Below are positions 22,294 to 33,031 of a stretch of 64,000 nucleotides of DNA, piece after piece (the stretch's first letter is position 1; the number at the start of each line of letters is the position of its first letter). The position numbers and the translations under genes are program-made. The notes beneath the pieces are model-generated. The model did not search any database. It saw only the letters and a program-made list of their open reading frames with translations, and was not told the origin of the DNA. Source of the stretch: Crotalaria pallida (lineage: Eukaryota > Streptophyta > Magnoliopsida > Fabales > Fabaceae); assembly GCA_037953625.1 (NCBI GenBank), contig CM075651.1, positions 62,668,501 to 62,732,500 of the forward strand, in the 5' to 3' direction.

Positions 22294-22920
22294 GATTCAG
22301 AAATCTAAACCCTTAACACTATCTACCCAGAACAAAAATCCCAAATCCCTGCAAAACCCAGAAACCAAAACCCCTTTTTACGAAAAAAGAAGAAATCGCA
22401 ACACTAGAGGCGGATGATGGAAACAAAAAGAGTAGAAAAAGTTACCTGCTTTTGGTTGATCTCTATGGAACCGGTTGATAACAATGGATGTTCTTGAGAA
22501 TGCGGATGAGGAATAGGGGAAATGCTCTTGAGGGGGGAGTTGGAGAGAGGTTCTGGTTTGAGTTTTGGTCAACAGTGAATGAGAAGTGATGAGGGGGAGT
22601 AAGGGATTCGAATAAACCCGCTTTAAGACTTTCCAGTTTCTCACCACGTTACACATATGGGCCAAAAACCCACTAACCCATTCCGTCACTCGCAGGGTGA
22701 GACGTGGCAGTAACTAAAGGCACTTTTCAAATTTCAAAATTTACAATGATGTGGCACGACTCTCAAGGACAAGCGTCGTACCTAGGGTACCCAAAACGTC
22801 ACCTCGAACAGGCTACAGGGTTAAAGTTGGAAATAGTTGTCAAACACTCCCGAACTAAGACATCCGAAATGGTCAACGTTAGCCACTTGTTATCTCGTCA
22901 CAGACTTTCCAAAGTCTTAC
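22294..22920 (-). other. 5' flank of the antisense gene of A
   Basis: Non-coding on both strands. Read on the minus strand it has a CCACGTCTCACC block, a pyrimidine-rich leader and an intron-like GTAACTTTTTC...TTTTGCAG segment shortly before the ATG at 22293. The same arrangement precedes the B and C copies, suggesting a spliced 5' UTR. Confidence 0.55.
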
Positions 22921-22933
22921 GAGCTGGGGGGCT
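22921..22933 (+). promoter_or_regulatory. Polypurine tract of A
   Basis: GAGCTGGGGGGCT directly before the 3' LTR; B has the same tract in the same place (29327-29340, minus). It primes plus-strand DNA synthesis. Confidence 0.85.
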
Positions 22934-23570
22934 TGTAGGGTCTGCCGACCATACACGGACCCAAGTCTTACTAAAGGGGTTCTCCAAGGGCACTTTCCTC
23001 TGATTACATGTCATAAAAGTCCTTCGCTCGGACTCATCGACTCCGAGCAGACCAAAGGGCCAGGCTCGGACTTGATGGATCCGAGCCTTACTATCGGTCC
23101 CCCATCCATCAGGCTCGGAACTCTAGGACCGAGACATACTGTCGGCTAGTGGATAAGCTCAAGCTCGCCGAGGCTTCTTATCCCTTCCTCAAATCTCTCC
23201 TAGATTCTCGCAACAGCCTAGACATGAGATCTTCAGTTGATCCTAACCAGATTCTAAGAGCATAATTATCCGACATTATCTCACAGAGTCCTGGTTCAGC
23301 ACAACTCTGATACAGGGCCTAAACGGCCCATATCAGCCTCCTCCAAACCCTATAAATAGCTCACCACAGCTAGGGTTTCAGGTAAGTACTCTCATCTTTA
23401 AGTTGACACTCTGCACACACTCGTTGACTAGGGAGACCCTGCTTTTCCCAACTAGAACTGCAGAAATACCACAAGTCACATATTAACACTTGATCCTCTC
23501 TTGGGCTCCTGGTTACCATAATCTTGAGCACTTAGGGGGTTAAGGATATCTAGTGTTCAAGGACACTACA
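22934..23570 (+). repeat. 3' LTR of A
   Basis: 637 bp, same ends as the 5' LTR, TATA box at 23351. Followed by the second GTTTC target copy at 23571-23575. Confidence 0.93.
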
Positions 23571-23575
23571 GTTTC

Positions 23576-24330
23576 CCATTTTAAGCGTAATTATATATGA
23601 TTTTTCTTTGGTACCCAGCATTAATTGCATAATTTTTTTGAGTACCTTAGAAATTTTGAATGAGAAATTGAGAGGAAGGATTCAATAGTGAAAAAAGTGG
23701 TATGAAGTGTTGTAAGTCTACTTCTCTTCCATGAAATAAATGAACTAAAAGAAAAAATAAAAAGAAATTTGGAAGAGAGTAGAGTGAAGAGAAAAAAATG
23801 AAAAGAGAAGAAGAATAAAATAATTGTGAGTTGAGTTGTGCTTGAAAATTATTCATTGCTCATTCATGATTTTTAAAGGAAATTTGTTTTTGCATTTTAG
23901 CCCTTAGTTTTATCCTTTCTTTCTTTTATCCCACCTTACACTTTTAACCATGGCCTCATTACAACCAAATATAAGACCTTATGATTTTTGTGTGCATTCA
24001 ATAATTTCAGTGGAGATTTGGGTCTATGGTCAAGCATATGGTAACACATTGTCACTGTATGAACTTGAGTGAATCACATATATATAAACCTTGATACACA
24101 TGAGAGATATACACTATGAGGTTGAGAGTGTTCACTAGTCCTGAGTTCTTGTGGAGTTTGTTATTCTAACATGGTTTCAATTGTATGAGTTGCTTGTAAA
24201 AATAAGTGTTTGAGTCTATGAGTCGAAGTCCGAGATTAGGTGTGTACATTTTGATTTAAAGGGTAGTCTTTTGTTTTAGAAATTTTATTTTACTTTTGGG
24301 TGGGACATGCAAAATACTAAGTTTGGGGAG
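23576..24330 (+). other. 3' untranslated region of Athila-like element Z
   Basis: AT-rich with no gene on either strand. It ends in ACTAAGTTTGGGGAG, an Athila-style polypurine tract, immediately before the LTR at 24331. The remainder of Z upstream is not recognisable in the window. Confidence 0.6.
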
Positions 24331-25645
24331 TGATTTGGGTCCAATATATGATGTTTTGAGCATGAATTAGACTCCCTTTTTGCTATGGATTTGGCTTGTT
24401 TCTCTTGTAAACTTAGGACTTTTTGTATAGTTTTAGGAATTGTTATTAGATTAGGATTCTTTGAACGTTTTGATCCGTTTTGGGTATGTTTCAAGTACTT
24501 TTGGAGCTTAATTGAAGAAAATAATTATGGAACTGGAAAGAAGGCGAAAAGTCCTTGAAAATGGCGCAAGAACGGATCGAAACGGAGTCAAAAGCAAGCT
24601 GGCACGCCCAGGCGCCCAAGCGCGCACCCCACGGAGAACTAGCACCAACCAGACTGCCACGCCCAGGCGTGATGCCCTGGGCACCCAGGCGTGCATACTA
24701 CGTAGAAGCCCAATCGAGCGCCACTTTCTGATCATATTTGCTCCGATTCAATTAGGATTAGTTTTAGACTTTAAATATAGGTTTTTCCATTAGGTTTTGT
24801 AGACTTTTCAGAGGAAATTAGAGATTAGAATAAAATTTAGGATTAGAGAAGAGAGGCTAGTTCTGCAATTGAGAGCATGGAGGCAAGGCACAAGGATTGA
24901 AGATCAACATTGCTGGAGGGATCCACTTGATGATTGAAGTTCTCTTGGAGGTAAATTTATTGTTGTTTATGATTATGAGTTTTTCCCATTCTTTGTATTT
25001 CTTCTTCCAATATGTGTAACTAAACCTCTTGTTAGCAATAGGGTGGATTTGTATCGATCTTAATTTGGCCATTTATTCATGAATTAATGTTTTTCCTTTT
25101 AAATCAATTGTTTGGCTGCGTTTTAATTACAATTTATAGAATTGGTCACTTTATGTTTTTTTTTGGTAATCTGAACCTCAATTGGAAAATTAGGATTTAG
25201 ATTAGGCCTTTCAACCAAACAATATAATTATTCAACTCGTAGGAATACTTTTGGGTAATTGTATAACTTTCATAAACTAAAACTCACTTAAGGGATTAAG
25301 AAGTAAAGTTTAGTAAGAAACGTAAAAGGCATGAGGATCTAGCTTTTATTGTTTTTGGAGTTGTTGATTTATTGGAAAACAGATTTTCATAATTAATAAC
25401 CTGATCCTACAATGAAACCACGTTCCTAACCTTTTCCATAATTGTTTCTAAACACTTTTTATTTTCTGTTTTGTCTCATTCTTTTAATTCTACACTCCTA
25501 TCTCAAAACTCAAAACCAATACAAGTTTCACATAGTAATCGCAATTAGGTGAAAGAAATTAGAAACAATTTGCAATCCCCTGTGGAACGATAATTTACTT
25601 ACTCTTTATTACTTGTGACCCGGTATACTTGCCGGTAGTCCAACA
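24331..25645 (+). repeat. 3' LTR of older Athila-like element Z
   Basis: About 1.3 kb starting TGATTTGGGTCC after a purine tract, and ending near CCGGTAGTCCAACA. It holds a TATA-like AAATATAGG (about 24772), a GC-rich stretch with CGCCCAGGCG words (24600-24710), and near its end the block CCCTGTGGAACGATAATTTA, typical of Athila-type LTR ends. No primer site follows, consistent with a 3' LTR. The exact right end is uncertain. Confidence 0.65.
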
Positions 25646-25805
25646 CTGACCCTAGAAACCACCTCCAACTTCCCTGGAAAGCCAAACCAGATTTTGGTAG
25701 TCTGAGGCCTATTGGGAGTATTACCAACAAGATTCCTTAACGACCACCTGCGAGAGAAGCAAAGCCTAGCCTCAACCTCATTATCAGAAAGAAGCGAATC
25801 GCGAC
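25646..25805 (-). other. Unassigned fragment between two LTRs, open on the minus strand
   Basis: 160 bases between the end of LTR Z and the Tekay LTR end at 25806. The minus strand has one frame open throughout (53 codons, including LVGNTPNRPQTTKIWFGFPG). I do not recognise a family. It may be the original host sequence or a remnant of another element. Confidence 0.3.
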
Positions 25806-25963
25806 TGTAACATCCTAATTTTTTAATTTAAAATATATTACTTAAAAGTAGTAATTTGATGAGAAAATACTTGGGTTTTATAAAATTTTGGCGAAATTCT
25901 GCTTGAAATATGGACTTTTCCCAAATTAATTTTGTTCACATGTCACAACCAGAACAATTCAGA
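25806..25963 (-). repeat. 3' end of a minus-strand Tekay-type LTR (J), cut by the LINE
   Basis: Read on the minus strand it ends TAGGATGTTACA at 25806. It contains GGGAAAAGTCC..CAGAATTTCGCC at the place where relatives have GGAAAGTCC..GGAAACTC. The rest of this LTR lies beyond the LINE at 52067-53659. Confidence 0.65.
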
Positions 25964-26474
25964 TTTTTTTTTGAACAGCAAACCAAGAAAAATATTATTA
26001 ATAAAAATCAACCAAGCATCATAAAGTCATAGAGGCCCCACCTTCTATGAAGGGTTTGCCAAAATGACAAACAATCGTATGCTCCAAGTTGATTACCACC
26101 AATTGTACATGAGAGTTTTTCACACCATTGTGAAATAAATACAATACCTACCACTATTACATTATGCCCCAAAACACCTACCCAGAAAAAGCAAATTACA
26201 TGACCCCTCTATCACATCCCTCTTGCTAGGATCCCTACCTCCTTAAAAACCTTGCAAAGAAAAAAACCCAATGGGAAAATTCAAAGCAAGGGAAAAAGAG
26301 CATAGCAGAACCTAACAAGGAAAGGCTAACCCACTACATATACAAATAGAGAGTACAGGAAATACTCAACCCCCTAAATATAATATGTTACCTTAACCTG
26401 AACATGCAACCTTGTGGGCATAAACACCAATCAGAATATCAAAAAGATAAACCACCCAATATATTAATCCAATG

Positions 26475-27500
26475 TCAAGTTCTAATTTTAATCGATTCCA
26501 CCAGCTCCATTGTATTAGGATCCTCATCTTGGAAGATCTTTCTATTCCTCTGCAACCAAATCAACCATACCACAGTTAACCAAATTATCAAACCCACCTC
26601 CTCCCGTTTCTTCCCCATCCAAGATCGCTTATAACTCTGAAAAACGTCACATACAGACAACCCCTGAGGCTTAGGTAATTGTAACCACAAAAGGATATCA
26701 TTCCAGACCAACTCTGGCACTTGACAAGGAAAGAACAAATGCAATGCATCTTTTTCCAACTTTCCACATAAAGCACATTCAGCAGCCACCATAATTCCTC
26801 TCTTCCTCAAATTATGTTTTGTTGGTAACCTTTCCCATAACAATTGCCATTCAAAAGCCTGCACCTTCGTAGGAGCTTTTATCTTCCAGACATTTTTTAA
26901 GCACAGTAGTAAATCTCGCTCTAATGGTGACCCTTATTCACCAACTTTTTCCATTAGAAATCCATAAGCTAATTTCACTGAAAAAATTCCTCCATTTCCT
27001 AAACCCCAACACAGGTGATCATCTTCACCAGGGTTTAGGCGGACCTCCCTTAGAATATTTTTCAGATAAGATAATTCAGATTCTTCCCATTCGTACAATC
27101 TTCTCCGCCACGCAAAATTCCACTCTACTCCTTGATTCTCTACTCCTTGATTTGTATACGAGTACATATCTTCCACCAACAGATCTTTCGCATTAGAAAT
27201 CACAAACAATGATGGAAATAAATTCATGAAAGACCATGTTCCAAACCAGACATCCTGCCAAAACTTTATACTATTGCCCTCTTTACATTTCTTGAAATGC
27301 ATTTTTCAAACCAGTCACCACCTATTGTGCTTCCTATTCCTGCATTGCATAAGTCCCTCCACCATTGAGACCCCTTGCTCCTATTACCAGAGCCACCTAC
27401 TTTTAATGTATCTACTACCCCATACTTACTAATTAAAATTTTCCTCCAAAGGCCCCCTTCCCATCTAAACATTCTCCAACGCCATTTCCCTAAAAGTGCC
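26475..27500 (-). pseudogene. LINE ORF2 C-terminal part with zf-RVT domain
   Basis: Two or more frames together give the usual C-terminus of plant L1 ORF2: a tryptophan-rich linker (WWRDLCNAGIG, WQDVWFGTWSF) and then the zinc-binding zf-RVT domain (26864-26475: FEWQLLWERLPTKHNLRKRG, CALCGKLEKDALHLFFPC). Frameshifts at about 27300 and 26900 break the reading. Confidence 0.8.
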
Positions 27501-27577
27501 CTATTGAAAGCAGGTAAATTTTTTATACACAGACCTCCATTCTCCTTAGACCTGCATACTAAATCCCACTTGACCCA

Positions 27578-28689
27578 TCATATTTTTTTCCTGTTATCAC
27601 ATCCTCCCCATACAAAGTTTCTCTGAAGCTTAACAAGAATGTGATTTACTTTATTGGGAAGGAAAAAAGAAGACAAAAAATATATTGGGAGACTAGACAG
27701 CACAGAATTAATTAGAGTAATCCTAGCCCCCAAAGAAAGATTTTTACCTTTCCAAACTAAAAGTCTTTTCTGAAAAGCAAGAATCACCTTGTACCAGCAG
27801 TCTGTGCTACGTAAATTAGCAGCATTTGGTAAACCCAGATAAGAGAAGGGGAACTCACCAACTTTGCAGTGCAGCAGGGAGGATGCCTCCAGCAGAGAAG
27901 CAGCAGGAACGTTAATCCCATGTATACTACTTTTATAAAAATTGATCTTCAGCCCTGATGCCAATTCAAAACATCTAAGGACAGCTTTAATCAATAGGAA
28001 ATTTTCATTAGAAGCTTCACCAATCAAAATTGTATCATCAACATACTGCAGCATTGAGATCGGAACACAACTAAGAAAAGAAAAGGAGTTAATGGATCTC
28101 CTTGGTTTAACCCTTTATTAATTTGAATCTCTTCTGTAGGACTACCATTGATCAGTACTGATAAATTTCCTGCAAAGATGCATGAACGAATCCACCCAAT
28201 CCATTTATCCTCCATACCCACCCTTCTCATCATATAGTCTAGGAAATTCCAGTTCACAGAATCATCAGCCTTTTCAAAATCAACCTTAAAGATGAAACAT
28301 GGTTTCTTCCTCTTCTTAGCATCATCAACGATTTCATTAAGGATCATGACACTATCAAGAATTTGCCTACCCGGGAGAAAAGCATATTGAGTTTCAGATA
28401 TTACCTCATCAAAGACACCCTTTAATCTCGAAGCAAGCAACTTAGAGATAATTTTATACATTCCACCCAGCAGTGATATCGGCCTGAACTGACCAAGAGT
28501 TTGCGGAGTGCTAACTTTAGGAATAAGAGCAACAAAGTAAGAAAGCAACCCCTTTGGAATTTTACTAAACTTGTAGAAGTCATTCACCATATCCCAAACA
28601 TCCCCCTTAATTATATGCCAACATTTCTTTATAAAATTGAAGTTGAAACCATCAGGGCCAGGTGACTTGTTTCCATCACGTTCAACAAC
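27578..28689 (-). pseudogene. LINE ORF2 reverse transcriptase, broken
   Basis: Begins in GNKSPGPDGFNF at the edge of Tat element B. Recognisable RT blocks are FRPISLLGGMYKI, RQILDSVMILNEIV, FKVDFEKADDSVNW (normally FEKAYDSV) and NQGDPLTPFLFL, then the catalytic box as LQYVDDTILIGEA. About 40 residues expected between PFLFL and the YVDD box are missing and the frame shifts there (about 28040-28070), so an internal deletion has removed part of the palm domain. Confidence 0.85.
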
Positions 28690-29326
28690 TGTAGTGTCCT
28701 TGAACACTATATGTCCTTAACCCTCTAAGCACACAAGATTATGATAACCAGGAGCCCAAGAGAGGATCAAGTGTTAATGTGTGACTTATGGTATTTCTGC
28801 AGTTCCAGTTGGGAAAAGCAGGGTCTCCCTAGTCAACGTGTGTGTGCAGAGTGTCAGCTTAGGGATGAGAGTACTTACCTGAAACCCTAGCTGTGATGAG
28901 CTATTTATAGGGTTTGGAGGAGGCTGATATGGGCCGTTTGGGCCCTGTATCAGAGCTGTGCTGAACCAGGATACTGTGAGATAATATCGGAGGATTATGC
29001 TCTTAGAATCTGGTTAGGATCAGCTGAAGATCTCATGTCTAGGCTGTTGCGATAATCTAGGAGAGATTTGCGGAAGGGATAAGAAGCCTCGGCGAGCCTG
29101 AGCTTATCCACAAGCCGACGATATGTCTCGGTCCTAGAGTCCCGAGCCTGATGGATTGGGGACCGATGGTGAGGCTCGGTTCCATCAAGTCCGAGCCTGG
29201 CCCTTTAGTATGCTCGGAGTCCATGAGTCCGAGCGAAGGACTTTCCTGCTAAGTAAACCGAGGAAAGTTCCCTTGGAGAATCCCTTTGGTAAGACTTGGG
29301 TCCGTATATGGTCGGCAGACCCTACA
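28690..29326 (-). repeat. 3' LTR of B
   Basis: 637 bp, minus orientation (TGTAGGGTCTGCC at 29326, GACACTACA at 28690). The TATA box CTATAAATAG reads on the minus strand at about 28901-28910. Confidence 0.92.
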
Positions 29327-29340
29327 TGCCCCCCAGCTCG
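29327..29340 (-). promoter_or_regulatory. Polypurine tract of B
   Basis: CGAGCTGGGGGGCA on the minus strand directly before the 3' LTR. Confidence 0.85.
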
Positions 29341-29960
29341 TAAGACTTTGGAAAGTCTATGACGAGGTAACAAGTGTCTAGGGTTGACCTTTTCGGATGT
29401 CTTAGTTCGGGACTGTTTGACAGCTATTTCCAGCTTTAACCATGTAGCCTGTCCGAGGTGACGTTTTGGGTTCTCTAGGTGCAGCGTGTGTCCTTGTAAG
29501 TCGTGCTAAATCATTTCAAAGTTTGAAATTTGAAAAAGTGCCTTTAGTAACTGCCACGTCTCACCCCGTGAGTAGTTGAGTGGGTTAACGGGCTTTCGGC
29601 CCAACATGTGCATCATGGAGGGAGACTAAAAGGTCTTGAAGGGTACTCGAATCCTTTATTCACCCTTCCATCACTTTTCATTCATTTCCTCACTTTGCAA
29701 AACAGAAACTCTTCCTTCTCCCAACTCAAGTACATTCCAGCACACCTCTACTCTCCAGATCAACCATTGCAATCAACTTCCACACGAATCAAGCGACAAC
29801 AAACAGGTAATCTTCATGTTCCCTTCGTTTCAATCATCTGCTTCTAGTTCTGCAATTTTTTTCTTTTTTGAAGAGGGTTTTGGTTTCTCTGGGTTTTGCA
29901 GGGATTTGGGGTTTTTGTTCTGGGTAGATAGTATAGAGGGTTTGGATTTCGTAATTATCG

Positions 29961-32530
29961 GGGGTTGGAGAGATTGGAAAAAGATTTACCATGAACTCTG
30001 TATGAGATTAGGAGAGGAGCCTTCCAACGATTCTAGTTTTAGTTCTGGGGATTCTCGGCACTTTGATGCTGAATCCGCTCCCATAGAGATTAGTTCTGAT
30101 CCTGATGATAACGGTAATGAAACAGTAGTAGACCCTCCTATCCCCCCTTGCGGCAAAGGAGTAAACAAGCCATCTGAGGTAAAACCCTTGACAATGGAAT
30201 ACCCTTCTGATCCCGCAGAGGCTAGTAGGTGGCTGTTGGCTTATAGGTTTGCCGAGCGTAGGGCTCAGGTTAGGACTAGCTCAGAATGCTTTACAGGAAG
30301 GGAAGAGTTTTTGGGAAACCCTATGAAGGAGGGAGAAAAAGGTTCAGGGCTCGGCCTTAGTTTTAGATTTAAAACATCTGCTATAAAAAAATGCTAACGC
30401 CGAGCCTTTTACTTTTTCCCCAGATATGGTGGAGCGCAGGTGTGATTCCCATCCTGAGGAGTATCCTTTACCACCCAACCACGCGCAGTACGATGGAGTC
30501 TTCGATCGGGAAGTACTTGGAACGAGGCCTTCATTGCTGACGACGGACAGCCTGAACCACCTCCATCCAATCCTAACACGTCCGAGCCCAGATGGGAATG
30601 CCTCGGAATTTGTTTTAAGACATGTGAGCATAGACGACCGGATATGCTGGCAAGTGCCGGAAAACCAACATATTTTTTACTTTTACGAGGAGGTAGTGAC
30701 AAAGGTCGGAATCCGCACGCCCTTTTCCACCTTAGAAATAGAAGTCCTCAACCACTTAGGTATAGCTCCGAGCCAGCTGCATCCGAGCGGGTGGGCCTTT
30801 GTCAGAGCTTTCCAACAGTTTTGTGATGCTGAAGGTCTGACAGCTACGTTACGAGCCTTCTTTTGGTTGTATGCTCCTCAAGTAAATAAATTTGGTGACT
30901 CCAAGGGGCTCTGGGTGTCATTGAAGGCTCGGAAGGAGCATGCCCTTTTTGCGAAGGTAACCGATTCTTGGAAGTCCTTTAAACCACACTTCTTCCAATA
31001 CGAATATACTGGAGCCGAAGTGTGCTGGTTTATGAAGCAAGTTGAGGAAGAAGGGGAAGTTAAAGTCGTGCCTCAATTCCCATTGAGCTGGTCGAACACT
31101 ATTTATAACCGAGGGGCCTCTTTGTATCAATTTGATTATAAAGCTGATTTAACTAAAGCCGAGAGACGATTATGCGATCGGGTTTGGGAGTATCTCCGAG
31201 AAAAGGGGCAAATTGACACCAAACAATTTCTGTTGAAAAGAACACAGGCTGAAGTGAAAGCCGAACATGGTACCTAATATTTTTTTTTGCTCGCTATAAC
31301 ATATTTTTTCTTGTTACAGAAAAAATGGGGAAGAAAGCATCCAAGGCCAAGAAGAGTGATGCTGCCTCGTCCAGGATGGCTCAGCTGGCTGCTGTGAAGG
31401 CAGGCTCGGGCTCTTCGACTAAAAGCCAGTCCTCCGAGCCAGCGTCAAAGAGTAGTCCAACTGTTGCTCCTCAGGTTGTCCCGGCCAAGGTGATTTCGAC
31501 CGTCAAAGGCATCGAGCAAACAATCAACTCGGAGGCTCAACCAAGTTCTAGGGGTACCCCCGAGCGTCCATCAGAGCGGCCTCGGATGGACACAGGGAAG
31601 GGGGTGACTGGAGATTGGCTCAATTTGAGTAAGTCCCACAAATGGATTCAAGTTGTTGAAGGCATGGATGACATTGTCTCCAAAACAGTGTGGGCTAGGA
31701 AGAATTCTGATACCTTCAATGCGACTGTCTTTCCTCCCGAAGACGCGCAGGTGATAGGTGCCTGGACCCCAGGTACCTGGGAAAACAATTGTTCTTCCTT
31801 GGTGAGGAGTCTTCTAAGAGGTGTGAGCATTCTTCGTTACCTCAGTCAGCGTGGTGATGACGTTCACGCTGGTGTGTCTACCGAGGGGAAAAAAAAACGA
31901 AGTGAAGCTGATGCTTGGGAAGACAACTTACAGCTTCAAGTAGAGGGCCTTAATAAAAAGCTTCAAGCATTGGTTGCCAAGAATGAAAAGCTACAGAAGG
32001 GGAAGCAGGATGCTGAAGATGCCAAAGCTAAAGCCGAGGCTGACAAAGAGAAAGCAGAAAAAACCCTTCAAGAGGCCAATGAGGGGATGAGAAAGGCTGA
32101 AGAAATCAAGAAGAAGGCCGAGGAAGACGTCGCAGTGGCTCGGGAGCAACTCGAGTATGCCAAGGACGAGGCCGCTGGGCTCCGAGCTTCTCTGGATAAA
32201 ATGAGAGTGAAAGCTCTTAAGCATAAAAAGGCAGCCAAGGAGAATCTGTACAATTGGGATCATGCGGTCGAAGATTCTTTCCTCAACACCGCCGAGCAAC
32301 TTCGCATCTTGAATCCTGGCCTCGTGACCAAGGGTGCTGACCCCAACTTTGCTGTTAAAAATGGTCGGATCGTGGGCGAGGATGGGGTCCCAATTGATAT
32401 GGGCAGAAATGATCTACCTGACCACTTGGCTGAGGAATCCGAGGAAGAGGGGGTCGAGGGTGCCGAAGGCGACGAGGAGGAAGAGGATAAGTTTGATCCT
32501 GAAAGCGTAGCACTGTCTGACATAGAGTAG
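29961..32530 (+). pseudogene. Antisense gene (aORF) of Tat element B
   Basis: Counterpart of the gene at 19771-22293, running opposite to B's gag-pol. The start ATG of A is changed here (ATCGGGGG), and the next part reads GWRDWKKIYHELCMRLGEEP. One extra A in an A-run at about 30387-30393 shifts the frame. The Transposase_28-like domain continues at 30426-31277 (FYFYEEVVTKVG, IAPSQLHPSGWAFV). A 50-bp GT..AG segment (31275-31324) precedes the last exon, MGKKASKAKK to SVALSDIE (31325-32530), with a coiled coil of KAEADKEKAEKTLQEANEG type. Both globular and coiled-coil parts stay highly similar to A. A leader with an intron-like segment lies upstream (29750-29905). Confidence 0.8.
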
Positions 32531-33031
32531 ATTTTTTCTTTTGCTTTTTAACACTTGTATTTGCCCCGATAGATGGGCTCGGACCTGTTGCTGTAACTAA
32601 TTTTTAATATTTATAATATCGGCTATCATTTGGTGCTTCTTTTTGTTCTTTTTGTTATGAATTCAAGTGTTAAGACCTCGGAACTCCAGCACTTTAGCCG
32701 AGGTGGGTTCCTCTATCCGCGATGTAAAAAATGATTGGAGATAATCATGTTCGAATCGGGAATCTTTCAAAGTACTTGACGAGTTATAAGCTCTTGTTCG
32801 AGCTGTTTATAATCGTTCGCGTCATAAACGGTGGCTAATCGGTTATGAGGAAAAGTACGTAAATACAATGAATTCAAGAACAGAACTTTTATTTATTTGA
32901 AGCAGTAAATACAATGGGCTCGAAGTTCCACCGAGCGTACACCATTATCAAAAATACACAATCCTAAAATTAAGCAAAGGTAATAATGAAACTAAAAATT
33001 GAAAATAAACTTGAAACAGGGATAAAAAAGT
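32531..33031 (-). other. Spacer between pol and antisense gene of B
   Basis: Non-coding; matches 19266-19770 of A in inverse orientation, including the CCGAGGTGGGTTCCTC block. Confidence 0.7.

Larger units (their letters stand above)
12924..23570 (+). mobile_element. Tat-lineage LTR retrotransposon A, complete but inactive
   Basis: 10.6 kb with two 637-bp LTRs (TGTAGGGTC...GACACTACA) and GTTTC on both sides (12919-12923, 23571-23575). Order: LTR, primer site, gag, pol (protease, RT, two RNase H, integrase), spacer, an antisense gene, polypurine tract, LTR. The second RNase H and the antisense gene place it in the Tat lineage. By eye the LTRs differ at about 17 of 637 positions (about 2.7%). 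Gag and pol hold many stops, so it cannot move on its own. Confidence 0.95.
25964..28689 (-). mobile_element. L1-type LINE, main part, inactive
   Basis: ORF2 remnant on the minus strand with a short poly(A) tail visible as a T-run at 25964-25972. The 3' untranslated part is 25973-26474. The element continues at 51932 on the far side of Tat element B. I did not find its own target duplication. Confidence 0.8.
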
